This document shows positions 12,576-23,182 of a stretch of 64,000 nucleotides of DNA, one piece after another. How positions within the stretch are numbered: the first letter of the stretch is position 1; each line of letters starts with the position of its first letter. The stretch is from Ampullaceana balthica (Eukaryota > Mollusca > Gastropoda > Lymnaeidae): assembly GCA_944989445.1 (NCBI GenBank), contig CALYLW010000550.1, forward strand, positions 566,362-630,361, in the 5' to 3' direction. The notes under the pieces are model-generated. The model had not been told where the DNA came from. It did not search any database and was given only the letters and a program-made list of their open reading frames with translations. Position numbers and translations under genes: made by a program.

Positions 12576-13511
12576 CCCTCAAGTATCAACATCCTCTGCG
12601 TGGTGTCACCAACGCTACCTCCTGTGTCATCCCCACGCCTGACACCCCCACCTCCCAACCAACACACATGCCTTCCTTTTTTTTCCACCCCAAGCCTAGC
12701 GTCCCATACACATCCCCACCATCCGTACATTTCCCTCTTCAGTAATCCCTCCGAGTGTTTGATAACAATGTAGAAACGTGATAACCCTGGCCCATTCGTG
12801 GCACGGCTTGGCTGGTTGCTCTCAGATCACATCCAGGGATTACAGGGGGGCTCGTCTGGAGATCCACAAATCTCAGCATTTCCAGGAGGATATGAGTCAG
12901 ACGTAACCTCCACACGAGGGTTCTAAATCCTTTTCAGCCAAAAGGACGAGTGTTGGAGCCCAGGCAATGGGTTGGTAAAAATTTATGGCAGCACTATATG
13001 AAGAAAATGTCGATTTTTTCTTTCCGTTTATTCACTGCACCAGTTTATTATTTGTTCGACAGCATGTTTCCCTTCGGACAAAAATTTTACAGTGCAATAT
13101 CTGCGGTGTCCTCAAATTTGTGAGACCCAAGTGGCCAACTCGTCGATTGATAGAAGGATTAGACAAGAATAACATGGGGACCCATTAAGGTAGCGTTTCT
13201 CTGAATGTGTTCAAAGATTGCGAGGCACTAAAATAAATGTTCAAAATTGCAAAACCCACTGAAGGTAATGCGACACCACATGGGTAATGCATCATACCAT
13301 GACGTCAGATATTAAGTGCAAAGCCCAAAAAATCACAATTTTTAAAGTCTTTCTTTATCCAGCCAGGATGTATGTGATAATGTATCAAACCCAGTCAGTA
13401 ATTGACGATCTAACTACCATGTGAACCTGTGTCCACTTAAATGAACATATGATTCTGTATGCCCCGGTGGCTGCATGCGATGTTATATCCTTCCTTATCC
13501 GTTTGAGGTTC
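12576..13511. other. No gene seen
   Basis: A C-rich flank to about 12760, then mixed sequence. No gene or RNA signal recognised. Confidence 0.45.
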
Positions 13512-13705
13512 TTTACTTTTCCTTGTCTGTATGTGGTTCTGTATCTACCCTTTGTTTGTATGTGGTTCTACACCTCCCCTTGCCTGTATGTGGTTCTATA
13601 TCCCTTCTTGTCTGTATGTGGTTATATACCTCCCTTTGTCTGTATGTGATTCTATATTCCCTCGTGCCTGTATTTGGTTCTATTTCCTGCCACTGTCTGC
13701 ACGTT
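13512..13705. repeat. 28/29-bp minisatellite, 6-7 copies
   Basis: Imperfect units share TTGTCTGTATGTGGTTCTA and alternate between 28 and 29 bp. Several frames stay open on both strands for this reason. Confidence 0.8.
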
Positions 13706-14158
13706 CTCCGGAATATCAACAGCCGCATGCACATAGTTAAAGAGGCCGTTAATGCCTGTAACCAAATTACGTCTCTTCTCAAGTTTCGATAAATGTAGCG
13801 CCCAAACAATAAGGCAATCGTTTGTGTACTTAAAACTAAAGCCCTCTTACACGTCTCCATCCTCCCCCCCCTCCCACAATTATATCAAATAGGCACACCA
13901 TCCCTAGACCCAGGTCTAGGATCACCGTCATTTAGACATTGTTTTATTTGTAGTATCCCAAAACCCCCCTACCCCAGACCTCTGGTGCTCCCGATGTGTC
14001 TCGGGCCCGACAACCGTAAACACGGCGCATATCTGACTGCATATCTGACGGCAACTCCGCGCGCGGTGATCAGGCTGGAGAGCGTTGTTGAGGGCGGCTG
14101 TCGAACTCTTCAAAACACCAGCGGGTCGGAAACAGCGGAGGCAAAAGCGGGCGCCCAG
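13706..14158. other. No gene seen
   Basis: Includes a GC-richer patch at 13980-14158 just before the 36-bp array. The open frame entering the array from 14085 has no recognisable domain. Confidence 0.4.
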
Positions 14159-15132
14159 ATGTACACAAACACTCGCCTCCATTACCCCAAATACATGTAC
14201 ACAAACACCCGCCTCCCTTACCCCAAATACATGTACACAAACAACCGCCTCCATTAACACAAACACCCGCATCCATTACCCCAAATACATGTTCACAAAC
14301 ACCCGCATCCATTACCCCAAATACATGTACACAAACACCCGCCTCCATTACCCCAAATACATGTACACAAACACCCGACTCCATTTTACCCCAAATACAT
14401 GTACACAAACACTCGCCTCCATTACCCCAAATACATGTCACAAACACCCGACTCCATTTTACCCCAAATACATGTACACAAACACTCGCCCCATTACCCC
14501 AAATACATGTACACAAACACCCGACTCCATTTTACCCCAAATACATGTACACAAACACTCGCCTCCATTACCCCAAATACATGTTCACAAACACCCGCCT
14601 CATACCCCAAATACATGTACACAAACACCCGCATTCACTACCCCAAATACATTGTACACAAACACCCGCATCCACTACCCCAAATACATGTACACAAACA
14701 CTCGCCTCCATTACCCCAAATACATGTACACAAACACCCGCCTCCATTACCCCAAATACATGTACACAAACACCCGCATCCACTACCCCAAATACATTGT
14801 ACACAAACACCCGCATCCATTAACACAAACACCCGCATCCATTAACACAAACACCCGCATCCATTACCCCAAATACCTTGTACACAAACACCAGCATCCA
14901 CTACCCCAAATACATTGTACACAAACACCCACATCCATTACCCCAAATACATGTACACAAACACTCGCATCCATTACCCCAAATACATGTACAAAAACAC
15001 CCGCATCCATTACCCCAAATACATGTACACAAACACCAGCATCCATTACCCCAAATACATTGTACACAAACACCAGCATCCATTACCCCAAATACATGTA
15101 CACAAACACCCGCATCCACTACCCCAAATACA
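14159..15132. repeat. 36-bp minisatellite, about 27 copies, open on both strands
   Basis: Units are made of ATGTACACAAACACCCGC then TCCATTACCCCAAATAC. Subtypes differ by CTCGCCTCC, CCGCATCCA and CCAGCATCC, by ATTGTAC for ATGTAC, and by short indels. All three plus frames are open in the consensus (12-residue cores such as YTNTRIHYPKYM), and minus frames give Cys/Val/Gly repeats. The longest frame is 14085-15173 plus. Because indels switch the reading frame without creating stops, I regard the frames as a by-product. A truncated unit (14250-14275) and a doubled one (14815-14850) suggest slippage or unequal exchange. Confidence 0.92.
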
Positions 15133-15518
15133 CCACTCCCCCACACTTTCCCTTTCAAACAAATAGAAGCTAACCTATATTTTCATGGGGCGAGAACTGT
15201 TTACGTTCGTAGTTTATAATATAATTTTGTTTCTGTTTTCATACATTTGCTGAGGCGAGTTGTACTATTTCGTCAAAATGTATTCGGATCAATGGACGGA
15301 TAAGAGGTAGACAAGTTATTAACAAAGTTAATGTACTCGCAGCCTGGAACTCTCGATTCCATTTTAGAGTGGCGCCAATATTTGAAAGAGACAAAGGTAC
15401 CAGCACACCAAGAAATATATTTTTGTTTGATTCTTTTAAAATTCAAAATCTGTTTTCAATGGAATTTACAACAGACAAGGAAAGCACATGGCAAGCAAGG
15501 TTCATTTAAAATGTAAAA
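15133..15518. other. No gene seen
   Basis: AT-rich DNA between the 36-bp array and the MITE; nothing recognised. Confidence 0.4.
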
Positions 15519-15803
15519 GGGGCCGTCCATAAAGTACGTCACGCTCCAGAGAGGGGGGGGGGAGGGGGTGTAAGAAAGTGTGACACTTGGTGACAGAGAG
15601 GGGGGGTTTCCGGCCATGTGTGACGTCATGGTGTTTTATATTAAATTTTAATTATTTTGTTAATAAAAAAACAACATTTTTGTTCGAAAGAGTGACGTAC
15701 ATTAAGGGGGGGGGGTCCGAGATTTGTGACAGTTTGTGACAGGGGGAGGGGGGGGGAGTTAAAAATGGTCAAAAATTGCGTGACGTACTATATGGACGGC
15801 CCC
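15519..15803. mobile_element. MITE with 26-bp terminal inverted repeats, G-run core
   Basis: The left end GGGGCCGTCCATAAAGTACG continuing to GTCACGC is matched by the inverted right end GCGTGACGTACTATATGGAC continuing to GGCCCC, with one mismatch over about 26 bp. The flanks read AAA on both sides, compatible with a 3-bp target duplication but too simple to prove it. Inside are several GTGACGTCA-like pieces and runs of seven to nine G. There is no coding capacity. I have seen this kind of terminus in many invertebrate repeats but cannot name its superfamily. A related, decayed sequence lies at 60500-60860. Confidence 0.82.
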
Positions 15804-15842
15804 AAAGATGAATTCAAATAGTGTAACTAATTATTGGTATAA

Positions 15843-16080
15843 CCAGTGGCGTAGCGGCCACGTACCTAGATTTTGTGCAAATGGTGGACGGAACAAGATT
15901 TGTTTCCTACAACTTCAAAAAAAATGGGGGGGGGGATGGGGATTGGAATGTCGCGTATACATTAAAAGGGGGAAAAAGACGTCCAGGAATGACCACTCAT
16001 GCGTCCTTCTTTTCTTTCGCCACTGCGAAGAGTTTTTTCCTTTGTCATTTTCTATAGCAACAAAATAGGCAACCATTCCC
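15843..16080. other. Possible hAT left end followed by G-rich segment
   Basis: CAGTGGCGTAGCGGCC matches the start of the CAGTGGCGTCACTAG hAT end at 57877, and a run of nine G follows at 15926. I could not find a matching right end or target duplication, so this may be only a fragment. Confidence 0.3.
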
Positions 16081-16137
16081 TTCAAATTATTAATAAGTCA
16101 CGTCTAAAATATGAAGAAAATAAATAAATATATTAAT

Positions 16138-16554
16138 TATGGCTTCGGAAATTAACGATTAATTAATCAATAAATCGTTAAAAAAAATTAATCGATTAAA
16201 ATTATTTTGATTGATTAAAATTAAAGAAAATATTTCTCATATTTTTTTCCAATTTATTAATAATTTATATTTTTAGTTACTTACATACTTTTGCTCGTAT
16301 TATTATTATTTATTTAGACGTGCAAACGTAAAAAAAAAGGTTTTTCTTCCCTATTTCTTGCTGTGTTACGCCACAAAATTTGGGAGCCATGGAATTACCG
16401 CGCCTTAAACGATTTCGCGAAATAATGAATCGCAACTTAACGGGATCTATAGATGCGTTATAAAAACATAATTAATCGAAATCAATCAATAAATCGATTA
16501 AAATCCCCCCCCCCGATTAATCGAATAAAAATTTGATAATCAGTACCAGCCCTA
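16138..16554. mobile_element. hAT-type MITE, about 417 bp (family A, copy 1)
   Basis: The left end TATGGCT pairs with the right end AGCCCTA (inverted TAGGGCT). The flanks ATATTAAT (16130-16137) and GTATTAAT (16555-16562) agree at 7 of 8 bases, which is the 8-bp target duplication of hAT elements. The interior is rich in AATCGATTAA-type palindromes near both ends and contains AATTTGGGAGCCA in the middle. A second copy at 45195-45617 shares the whole layout. It is non-coding. Confidence 0.78.
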
Positions 16555-17957
16555 GTATTAATACATTAGAACGACTGATGCCGAGACGTAGCCAACCGTC
16601 TTCACACTTTGTATGATTCCAGAAACTCTACGAATGTTCAGTATTCATAACCTTCTGTATAGAATGAAAGTCTTCAATTTTACACTCAGGAGTTCAACTT
16701 CAACAAAAATTCGAACCACGAAACCCAATGGTTGAAATGGCTAGCATTTAAGAAATATCTCTGGGCATTCCACAGTTTAATGAATTTAAAACACGCACAT
16801 GCACGCATACACAAACACGCACGCACACACAAACACACACAGAAAATCTGTTACAGAACACGTTGCAGGCTGAGTAACGGAGGAGTGACTGTCCTGAAAC
16901 CCCAAACAACGTTAAAACAACAGGCGACCCACGGGCGTGATCTAATCTGTCAATTAGAGCTCAACACAGGTAACTCGCGGGTATCGAATGTACACGACAA
17001 TTCCATCAAACACTTACCTCAGACGGGTCCCAGATGGTCGGGTGTAGAGAGGGATGATGATGCCGCTGACGAGGAAGCACTTCAGAGGGGGGCGTCGAAG
17101 GAGGCGACACCAACCAGGAAAAAAACAACTTTAAAACAAAAACAAAAACACAACAGGAACAATGGTGAATGATGAAAATGAAGAGAAGACACCCGCCGCA
17201 ACCCTTGGGCGGTCTACATGATGGATACGCCTACGGTTGACTCCAAGAATACCTCAAATCTGTGGATAGCAAAGAGAAAAGAGAAACAGAATTAAACAAA
17301 TGAAACGCTAAACAAAATATAGCGGGGGCGGACGTCTGGGATGAGGGATTTGGCATGTGCAAATGTTTCTATGATGAGTTAGTCTAACTGTATTTTTTTC
17401 AATATCTTGTAGAAGATAAGGCCTACAACTACAAACAAAATTCAACATAACCACGGATTTTAATGTACGCGCTTTCGTCACTGTTTACCAAATAATTTTT
17501 TTTTAATACCGGTAACTCTTGCTTAACAAAGAGCAGAAAGACAAAGATAGGCAGTACAAAGTAAACAATCATATTGACCTATTTACCTTGTAGTTTAAAA
17601 AAATATGTACCATTTTTTTAAAGCTGTCCTATTATTTTTGGGGGGTCGGCTTGCGATCGGGTTATACACTTTCAATAATTTTCCCTTCCAAAAGTGTGTG
17701 TGTGGTCCGGCTTATGAACGAACGGGCTGTAGAACGAGTATGTACGGTAGCCTTCAAACGTCGACCTGGTAGCAAACATTGTATAAAACCTGGGATTCTT
17801 AATACATTTCATCACCTAACCTTAAGCAAAAGAATCCACGCTTAATCATGGGTATAAACGTGCAAGTCAATGATCAGATCTTGCATACATTTTATTAACA
17901 TTATTTGCCCTATATTCTTGTGAATTCTTCAAAAAAGTTATTCATTAATAATACTTA
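16555..17957. other. No gene seen apart from one weak exon candidate
   Basis: Contains a CA-rich tract near 16795-16843 and otherwise ordinary AT-rich DNA. The only possible gene signal is the minus-strand exon candidate listed separately at 17018-17128. Confidence 0.4.
17018..17128 (-). other. Weak candidate exon (unproven)
   Basis: Read on the minus strand, a pyrimidine-rich tract ending TTTTAAAG precedes a 111-bp segment that is open in two frames and ends GTCTGAG directly before GTAAGTG, a consensus splice donor. One frame contains GIIIPLYTRPSGTRL; I recognise no family in either. Composition is higher in GC than the surroundings. GTAAGT occurs often by chance, so this is weak. It could be a 5' UTR exon or nothing. 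Confidence 0.18.
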
Positions 17958-17958
17958 T

Positions 17959-18209
17959 GTAAAGACCCCTTTCAGACCATGCTGGCCTATGGTGCAAGTG
18001 AAAAAAGCGTTCACAAATGTCTATAGCCACGGCATACGAGGGGATTGTGTGGCTAGCACAATGCCCAGCCGCCATTACTGGTACCCATTCGGAGCTGGGT
18101 GGAATCTGGGACGCCCTTTGGCCTCGGGAACAAGACCATGCCTTTGACGAGACTCGAACTCGTGAGCCTCGGTACGACAGCCGAGCAGCCTGCCGCTCGA
18201 CCACCCTAA
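17959..18209 (-). mobile_element. tRNA-derived SINE with target duplication
   Basis: Read on the minus strand, the element starts with a tRNA-like head. It has an A box TGGTCGAGCGG about 7 nt in and a B box GAGTTCGAGTCTC about 40 nt later, the internal RNA polymerase III promoter. The body contains CCCAGCTCCGAATGGGTACC and the 3' end reads GGTCTGAAAGGGG then TCTTTAC, which looks like a tail borrowed from a LINE. Imperfect 9-bp direct repeats flank it: AATACTTAT (17950-17958) and AATACTCAT (18210-18218). The head does not fold as a clean tRNA with an intact acceptor, so it is not a tRNA gene. Confidence 0.8.
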
Positions 18210-19451
18210 AATACTCATACACCATCAGTATTATCAAAGAAGATCTCGATTCATATGCCTCTATGTTCATTATTATTACACAATACATCAATTCATATAC
18301 ATGTAACATCCTTATTATCACACAAGCTGTCAAGTCATATATCTATACCAGCCCAACCCAAATCACTACCACACAAGTGATCGATCACGTTTCAAAACAG
18401 GGAAACTTAATATTTGTTGTACCACGCATAGACAAATTATGTGGTTTCGGCGACACACGTATTACATTGCGATTGTGATGAAAAAGAGGATATAACCTCT
18501 ACCTGTTAAACACGTTATGCCCATAGTGTCAGCCGCGAAAGCCAACACCTTGGATTCAGGTAAATCATCACTGCCCAACGGTTTCATCCCCCACCTATAC
18601 CTAATCCAATCCGCTCAACTTCACCCAACCCCGGAGCATTCCCCCGATACCGCCCCGTTTTTTTCACCCACTTTTACGCAACCCCATGCAGACTTCTCAC
18701 ACAAGATGCGCCCAGTGACAGACAAGTCTTTGTCACGTGAGTGCTACCAGATACCACTTTAACGAGCCACATGATTTTACCTACCACAGCCGCCCTTTCA
18801 TCTTCAGACCCCTGCCAATTTCTCGCTTTGCACAACCGCCGAGCTCTGCAGGCTCTCATCACGGGAGGGAAGAAAATAGCTCTTGGCTAATGCTCATGCT
18901 GGCTGGGATTATCGCGTTCTGTTCCTATATACCGGATCTCGTGTATTGGGCACGTGTGTGTGTGTGTGTGGGGGGGGGGTAATGGAGTGGGGTTATGAAT
19001 TCGGGGGCTACATTCTAATGGATGCGGATGCACTAGGTGCCTTAAAACGATTATATTTACATGGGGAAAGTAACATCTTCAATATTAAACTTGGTCATTA
19101 ATTGGATCAACTTAAAAGGGATGCGGTGAACAGCACACAAACACCCGCAAGCACACCTTGCGGTACATAGGAATCAGGATGCGAGTTTACCTACAATATA
19201 GACCTGGTCAAATAGACAATTCCCCCCCCCACACACACATTCACACACACATACAAGCCAACGAACCTAGATGAGACAGGAGAAGCGAAACAATGATTTC
19301 CAAAGGCAAGAAAATTATTTACTGATAACCACGCCGCGGCTAAGGCGTCTGATATTGACGTTTAAGTTTGATGACAGTGTGTCTAGAAGGTGTGTCACTT
19401 GGATGACATCCCAACCCGGGGGTGGGGGAGGAGGAGGCCCGAAAGATTTTT
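18210..19451. other. No gene seen; simple repeats
   Basis: Holds a TG then G run at 18954-18979 and a C then CA tract at 19218-19252. 18220-18360 has loosely repeated CATATAC/ATTATTATCACA words. No gene recognised. Confidence 0.45.
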
Positions 19452-19720
19452 CAGGTAGATGTCACTCGGGCTCAGGTGAGTACGAGTGGAGCTCAGTTTG
19501 ATGTGATTCCGTGTAAGGTGAGCATGTAAGGTGATTATGTCAGGTGTTTCACCCAGATGTAACTCTGGCTCGGGTGAGTTTGACAGGTGTTTAAGGCTTG
19601 GTGTCATTCAGTTTGATGTAATTCTGCGAAAGGTGAACATGTAAGGTGATTATGTCAGGTGTTTCACCTAGACGTCACTCTGGCTCGGGTGAGTTTGACA
19701 GGTGTTTAAGGCTTGGTTTT
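19452..19720. repeat. 115-bp tandem repeat, about 2.5 copies
   Basis: CAGGTGTTTCACC starts units at 19541 and 19656. Each unit then carries GTCACTCTGGCTCGGGTGAG (or GTAACTCTGG) and GACAGGTGTTTAAGGCTTGG. A shorter first unit begins near 19452. Confidence 0.8.
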
Positions 19721-20329
19721 ATTCCGCCTCGTAGGTAAATTCAGAATGTAGCTTGAGGTAAGGCTATAGCGGTTTTCAAACTGTGTTTTAATTACTGACT
19801 TAACATATTATGCATGTGTTATCTTACAGCAAACTCGAGTCATTTGTAAAGAGTAGCTTCGCATGGAATATACTGAAAAAATAACCGATTTATATTGAAA
19901 CTTTATATATGTATATACATTTGTTGAAATGAGGCACATCTAATCATAAGTACTATAATGTGTCCCCCGTTTTGTCCTCGAGGGGCAGACAGGGAAAACA
20001 TAAGAATACTTGTAATGAGTTGTAACGGGACATTTCACGAACCCTTGTTTATTTTTTTTCCCCGGCGAACAGCAGCCAGAAGCGATTATGCAAGTGAGTG
20101 CAAGAATACGACATCAAAGGTAAACTCTGCTTTCAACTGTCTGCTCGGCTTACCCACTGATGGGCTGAGAGAAATTGTCGTAGCATGAACGGTGAAGTGG
20201 GCGCACCGGAGACGTGTAGCTGATGGGGGTAAATGAGGGGGCCAGTTGTCCCCGCGGGCCTGATTACTTGGGGGCGTAAAAAATGATATATGATGGTATT
20301 TTACTATTGGTTTCGGGGTTACGACTGTT
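19721..20329. other. No gene seen
   Basis: Ordinary mixed DNA up to the hAT MITE; no motif recognised. Confidence 0.4.
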
Positions 20330-20337
20330 GTCTGCAG

Positions 20338-20637
20338 CAATGCTTCTCAAAATTTGTTTGTATAGCGGACCGGCACACATTTTTTCCTATGCACCAGGGA
20401 CCGGTGCAAGATTTTCCCTGTACTTACATCGTAGCGAAATGTATTTTTTTTTCATTCGTTTCATTTTATTAGCTTGTTGGCAAGAAACTGACACATTCTT
20501 TAGGGTTAGTAAGATTGGTTGCAAATGGAGGATTATAATTACAGTTTTCTGTCCTGTCTTGATAACTTCTGCGGACCCGGCAGCGGATGGCCGTCGAACG
20601 GGCACCGGTCCGCGGACCACTACTTTAAGAAGCACTG
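20338..20637. mobile_element. hAT-type MITE, 300 bp, CAATGCTTCTCAAA ends
   Basis: The left end CAATGCTTCTCAAA is matched by inverted CAGTGCTTCTTAAAG at the right end. Both ends continue to a GCGGACCGG block (20369 and near 20613). The flanks GTCTGCAG (20330-20337) and GTCTACAG (20638-20645) agree at 7 of 8 bases. The terminus resembles the CAGTGGTTCTCAAA class of animal hAT elements (Charlie-like). No transposase remains; the open frames across it are chance. Confidence 0.82.
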
Positions 20638-21561
20638 GTCTACAGGGACCATGACCAAAATACGCCTATGAAAGGACAACGGGGTTGGGAGGGGGTGGTA
20701 AGAGGGGAGATATTCTGTATACCCGAGGGCTCCCTGCAAGGAGCAAGAAGGGTTTTGTGTGTGAGTACATAACTTTTTTTCACTCGTAATTAAGCAGGGA
20801 GATATTGTAAACTTAAAATTGTATAGATGTTTTCACACACACACACACACACACATAAACACAAGCACACACACAAATGAAAATAGTTTTTAAAAATTCA
20901 TGTTTATTTTCATATAGGGGTATTTGCAATCTTAGGTCCTAATCTCGTTCAAACATCTACGACCAGCGAGTCAGAATGAATAGATAATTTGGAATGTTAA
21001 CATACAGAGATGGGAGGAGTACATTGCTGACTCGACCCATGAAAGTTTCAGCAATAGTACTGGACACACCGTGGTTTTAAACAGACGGTTTAAGTAGTTA
21101 CATAGATGAAAATATTAAATGGTATCCGGCTTTACGCATGCTCAAACTCAGTTTGGTAATGAAATAGCAATCGATAACAAGCGATATCAATATCTTCATT
21201 TTGATAAGATCGTCTTGAGTGCAAATGACAGACTCCGCTAAGAGACAGCCGGGTACAAATAAGGTCCTGAACACTAATGACTTTCAGTGTCGTAGCCGCC
21301 AGGACAACTCACCCAAGTCGATGATTGTTTTCAAATACTCGCCGCTGTCACTCGACCCTTCCAAGGACAACGGCATGACGACCAACCCAGAAAACCCGTA
21401 GATAAGCGAACTTTTCTTTCCCATTCGTGTCTGTCCTTCCTCACCTACACCCCTGACCAGTGTCTCTGTCCTTCCTGGCCTACAAACCTGACGCGTATCT
21501 ATGTCTTTTCTCAACTTCACCCACACACCAGTCAATGTCCCTCCTCTCCTAAACATCCAAG
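20638..21561. other. No gene seen; contains a (CA)n tract
   Basis: A (CA)n microsatellite lies at 20833-20855. The rest is ordinary, with no recognised gene. Confidence 0.45.
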
Positions 21562-21745
21562 CCTCACCTACACCCCAATCTTCACCTACATCCCACCCAT
21601 TGACCCCTTGTCTATGTCCTTCCAAACCTACACCCCAATCCTCACCTACATCCCACCCATTGACCCCCTGTCTATGTCCTTCCAAACCTACACCCCGATC
21701 CTCACCTATTCCCACACCCCTGACCTGTATCTATGTCCTCCCTCA
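21562..21745. repeat. 60-bp C-rich tandem repeat, about 3 copies
   Basis: Units contain CCTACACCCCAATCCTCACC, TACATCCCACCCATTGACCC and CTGTCTATGTCCTTCCAAA. Two units are nearly identical and the outer ones are partial. More diverged related words extend left to about 21430. Confidence 0.8.
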
Positions 21746-22688
21746 CCTACACCCCACCAACCCCACTTACTACCCAACCGGTCCCCACCCCACGTCTATC
21801 TAGTCCAAACGACGGGAACCGACCAATTTATAAAAAGAAACCATCCATCAGCCGGCCCTATCAGTAGGAGACCCGAAACCTTATAAACCTAATGATCCAG
21901 GTCTCAAGCCGACCCCCGACCCCATTTTCCACACCCCTTCCAACCTGCCCCCGAATCATGTTTTTTAACCCTCTACACCGGGGCCCCCTCCATTAGCAGC
22001 AGGGGGCACCCGGTCGGGGTCCCGAAAACACGACTATCAAAAACTCATCATCATCACCCTCATTAGCATAACGGCAGCAGCTCAAATAGACTCGAGCCTG
22101 GCGTCGTCACGATACACCTCTGAAGCTAATGGGACGACGAGTCAGTGACGCAGGAGAGCGTCCGTTTCAAACGCGCCGCGCTCTGTTGTAAATGGGTTTC
22201 TTGAAATTACATTAACGACATCTTACGGCGTTTAGGAAACGAGAAGGGGGCGAGGGCAGGGAGACGCGAGAGAAGAGTGTGCTGTGAGAGGCCTAATGCT
22301 ATTAGAGGTCTCGGCCTCTGAACGCGATCTTTTGGAATCTCGCCGTTTTTAACAAACTTTGTTAAAAACAATTTTAAATTATCTTAAAGGGGTTTCCCCT
22401 GAAGTTGCGCTCTATCTTAATAATCTAAGCGCATTTTTGTGTCATGTTTGGAAAAGTTTAAGTTTTCTCAAATTTCTTTGGTGAAATGTATCTCTATTGC
22501 AAATTTCAGTGTATAAATGAAGCAACGTGAGGCTAGAGATAAGAGCTGGAGAGTTAGAGATAGGAGTTCTGCAGCAACAAAAAATTTGCCGGTGAAGGTA
22601 GCGTCGCAACAAGTTGAAGACAAAAAAATTACTTAGGGCAAAAACAAAGAGGCTGGCGGGCGAAAAAAATGATTGCTGGGATATATGA
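21746..22688. other. No gene seen; GC-richer patch
   Basis: 22000-22340 is GC-richer than its surroundings and contains ACGCGCCGCGC, but I see no exon or promoter element that I can defend. Confidence 0.4.
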
Positions 22689-23121
22689 TATGCATAGTTA
22701 TAGAGATGGTGTAAATAGTTATAGAGATGGTGTAAATAGTTATAGCGATGGTAAAAGCAAAGCTAAGGTGAATGAAAACAAAGTAAGAGTTGGTTTTTTA
22801 AAAAACCTACTGATGACAGAAACGCAGTGTTGGTAAAATATAGTGATGTCGAAAAACAGTTAGTGATGGTAAAAACAAAGTTAGTGATGGTAAAAACAAA
22901 GTTAGTGATGGTAAAAACAAAGCTAGTGATGGTTAAGAAAAAGTTAGTGATGGTAAAAACAAAGTTAGTGATGGTAAAGACAAAGTTAGTAATGGTAAAA
23001 ACAAAGTTAGCGATGGTTAAGAAAAAGTTAGTGATGGTAAAGACAAAGTTAGTGATGGTAAAGACAAAGTTAGTGATGGTAAAAACAAAGTTATTGATGG
23101 TAAAAACAAAGTTAGTGATGT
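22689..23121 (+). repeat. 21-bp minisatellite in two subarrays
   Basis: A first block (22695-22755) repeats TAGTTATAGAGATGGTGTAAA three times. After an interruption, 22850-23121 repeats GTTAGTGATGGTAAAAACAA and one more A about thirteen times. Both share the 21-bp period and a GATGGTRAAA core, so they are probably one array with diverged halves. 21 bp is seven codons, giving a plus frame (22827-23153) with core LVMVKTK. I consider this a by-product. Confidence 0.85.
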
Positions 23122-23182
23122 TAGATATTAATGTGATACAGTTAGGAGATTAAGTTAATGAGGTTAAAACAATGGTTACGAC

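Noticed and set aside
12321..12773. Proline-rich repeat protein from the 39-bp array
   Set aside because: Earlier units of the same array have TAA stops in this frame, and the non-repeat end is low-complexity.
14085..15173. Repetitive 362-residue protein
   Set aside because: All three plus frames and parts of the minus frames are open through the same repeat, and unit indels shift frame. No conserved flanking domain.
15843..16080. Complete hAT element starting CAGTGGCGTAGC
   Set aside because: No inverted right end or target duplication could be found.
18130..18209. tRNA gene on the minus strand
   Set aside because: A and B boxes are present but there is no clean acceptor stem, and target duplications bound a 251-bp element, so it is a SINE head.
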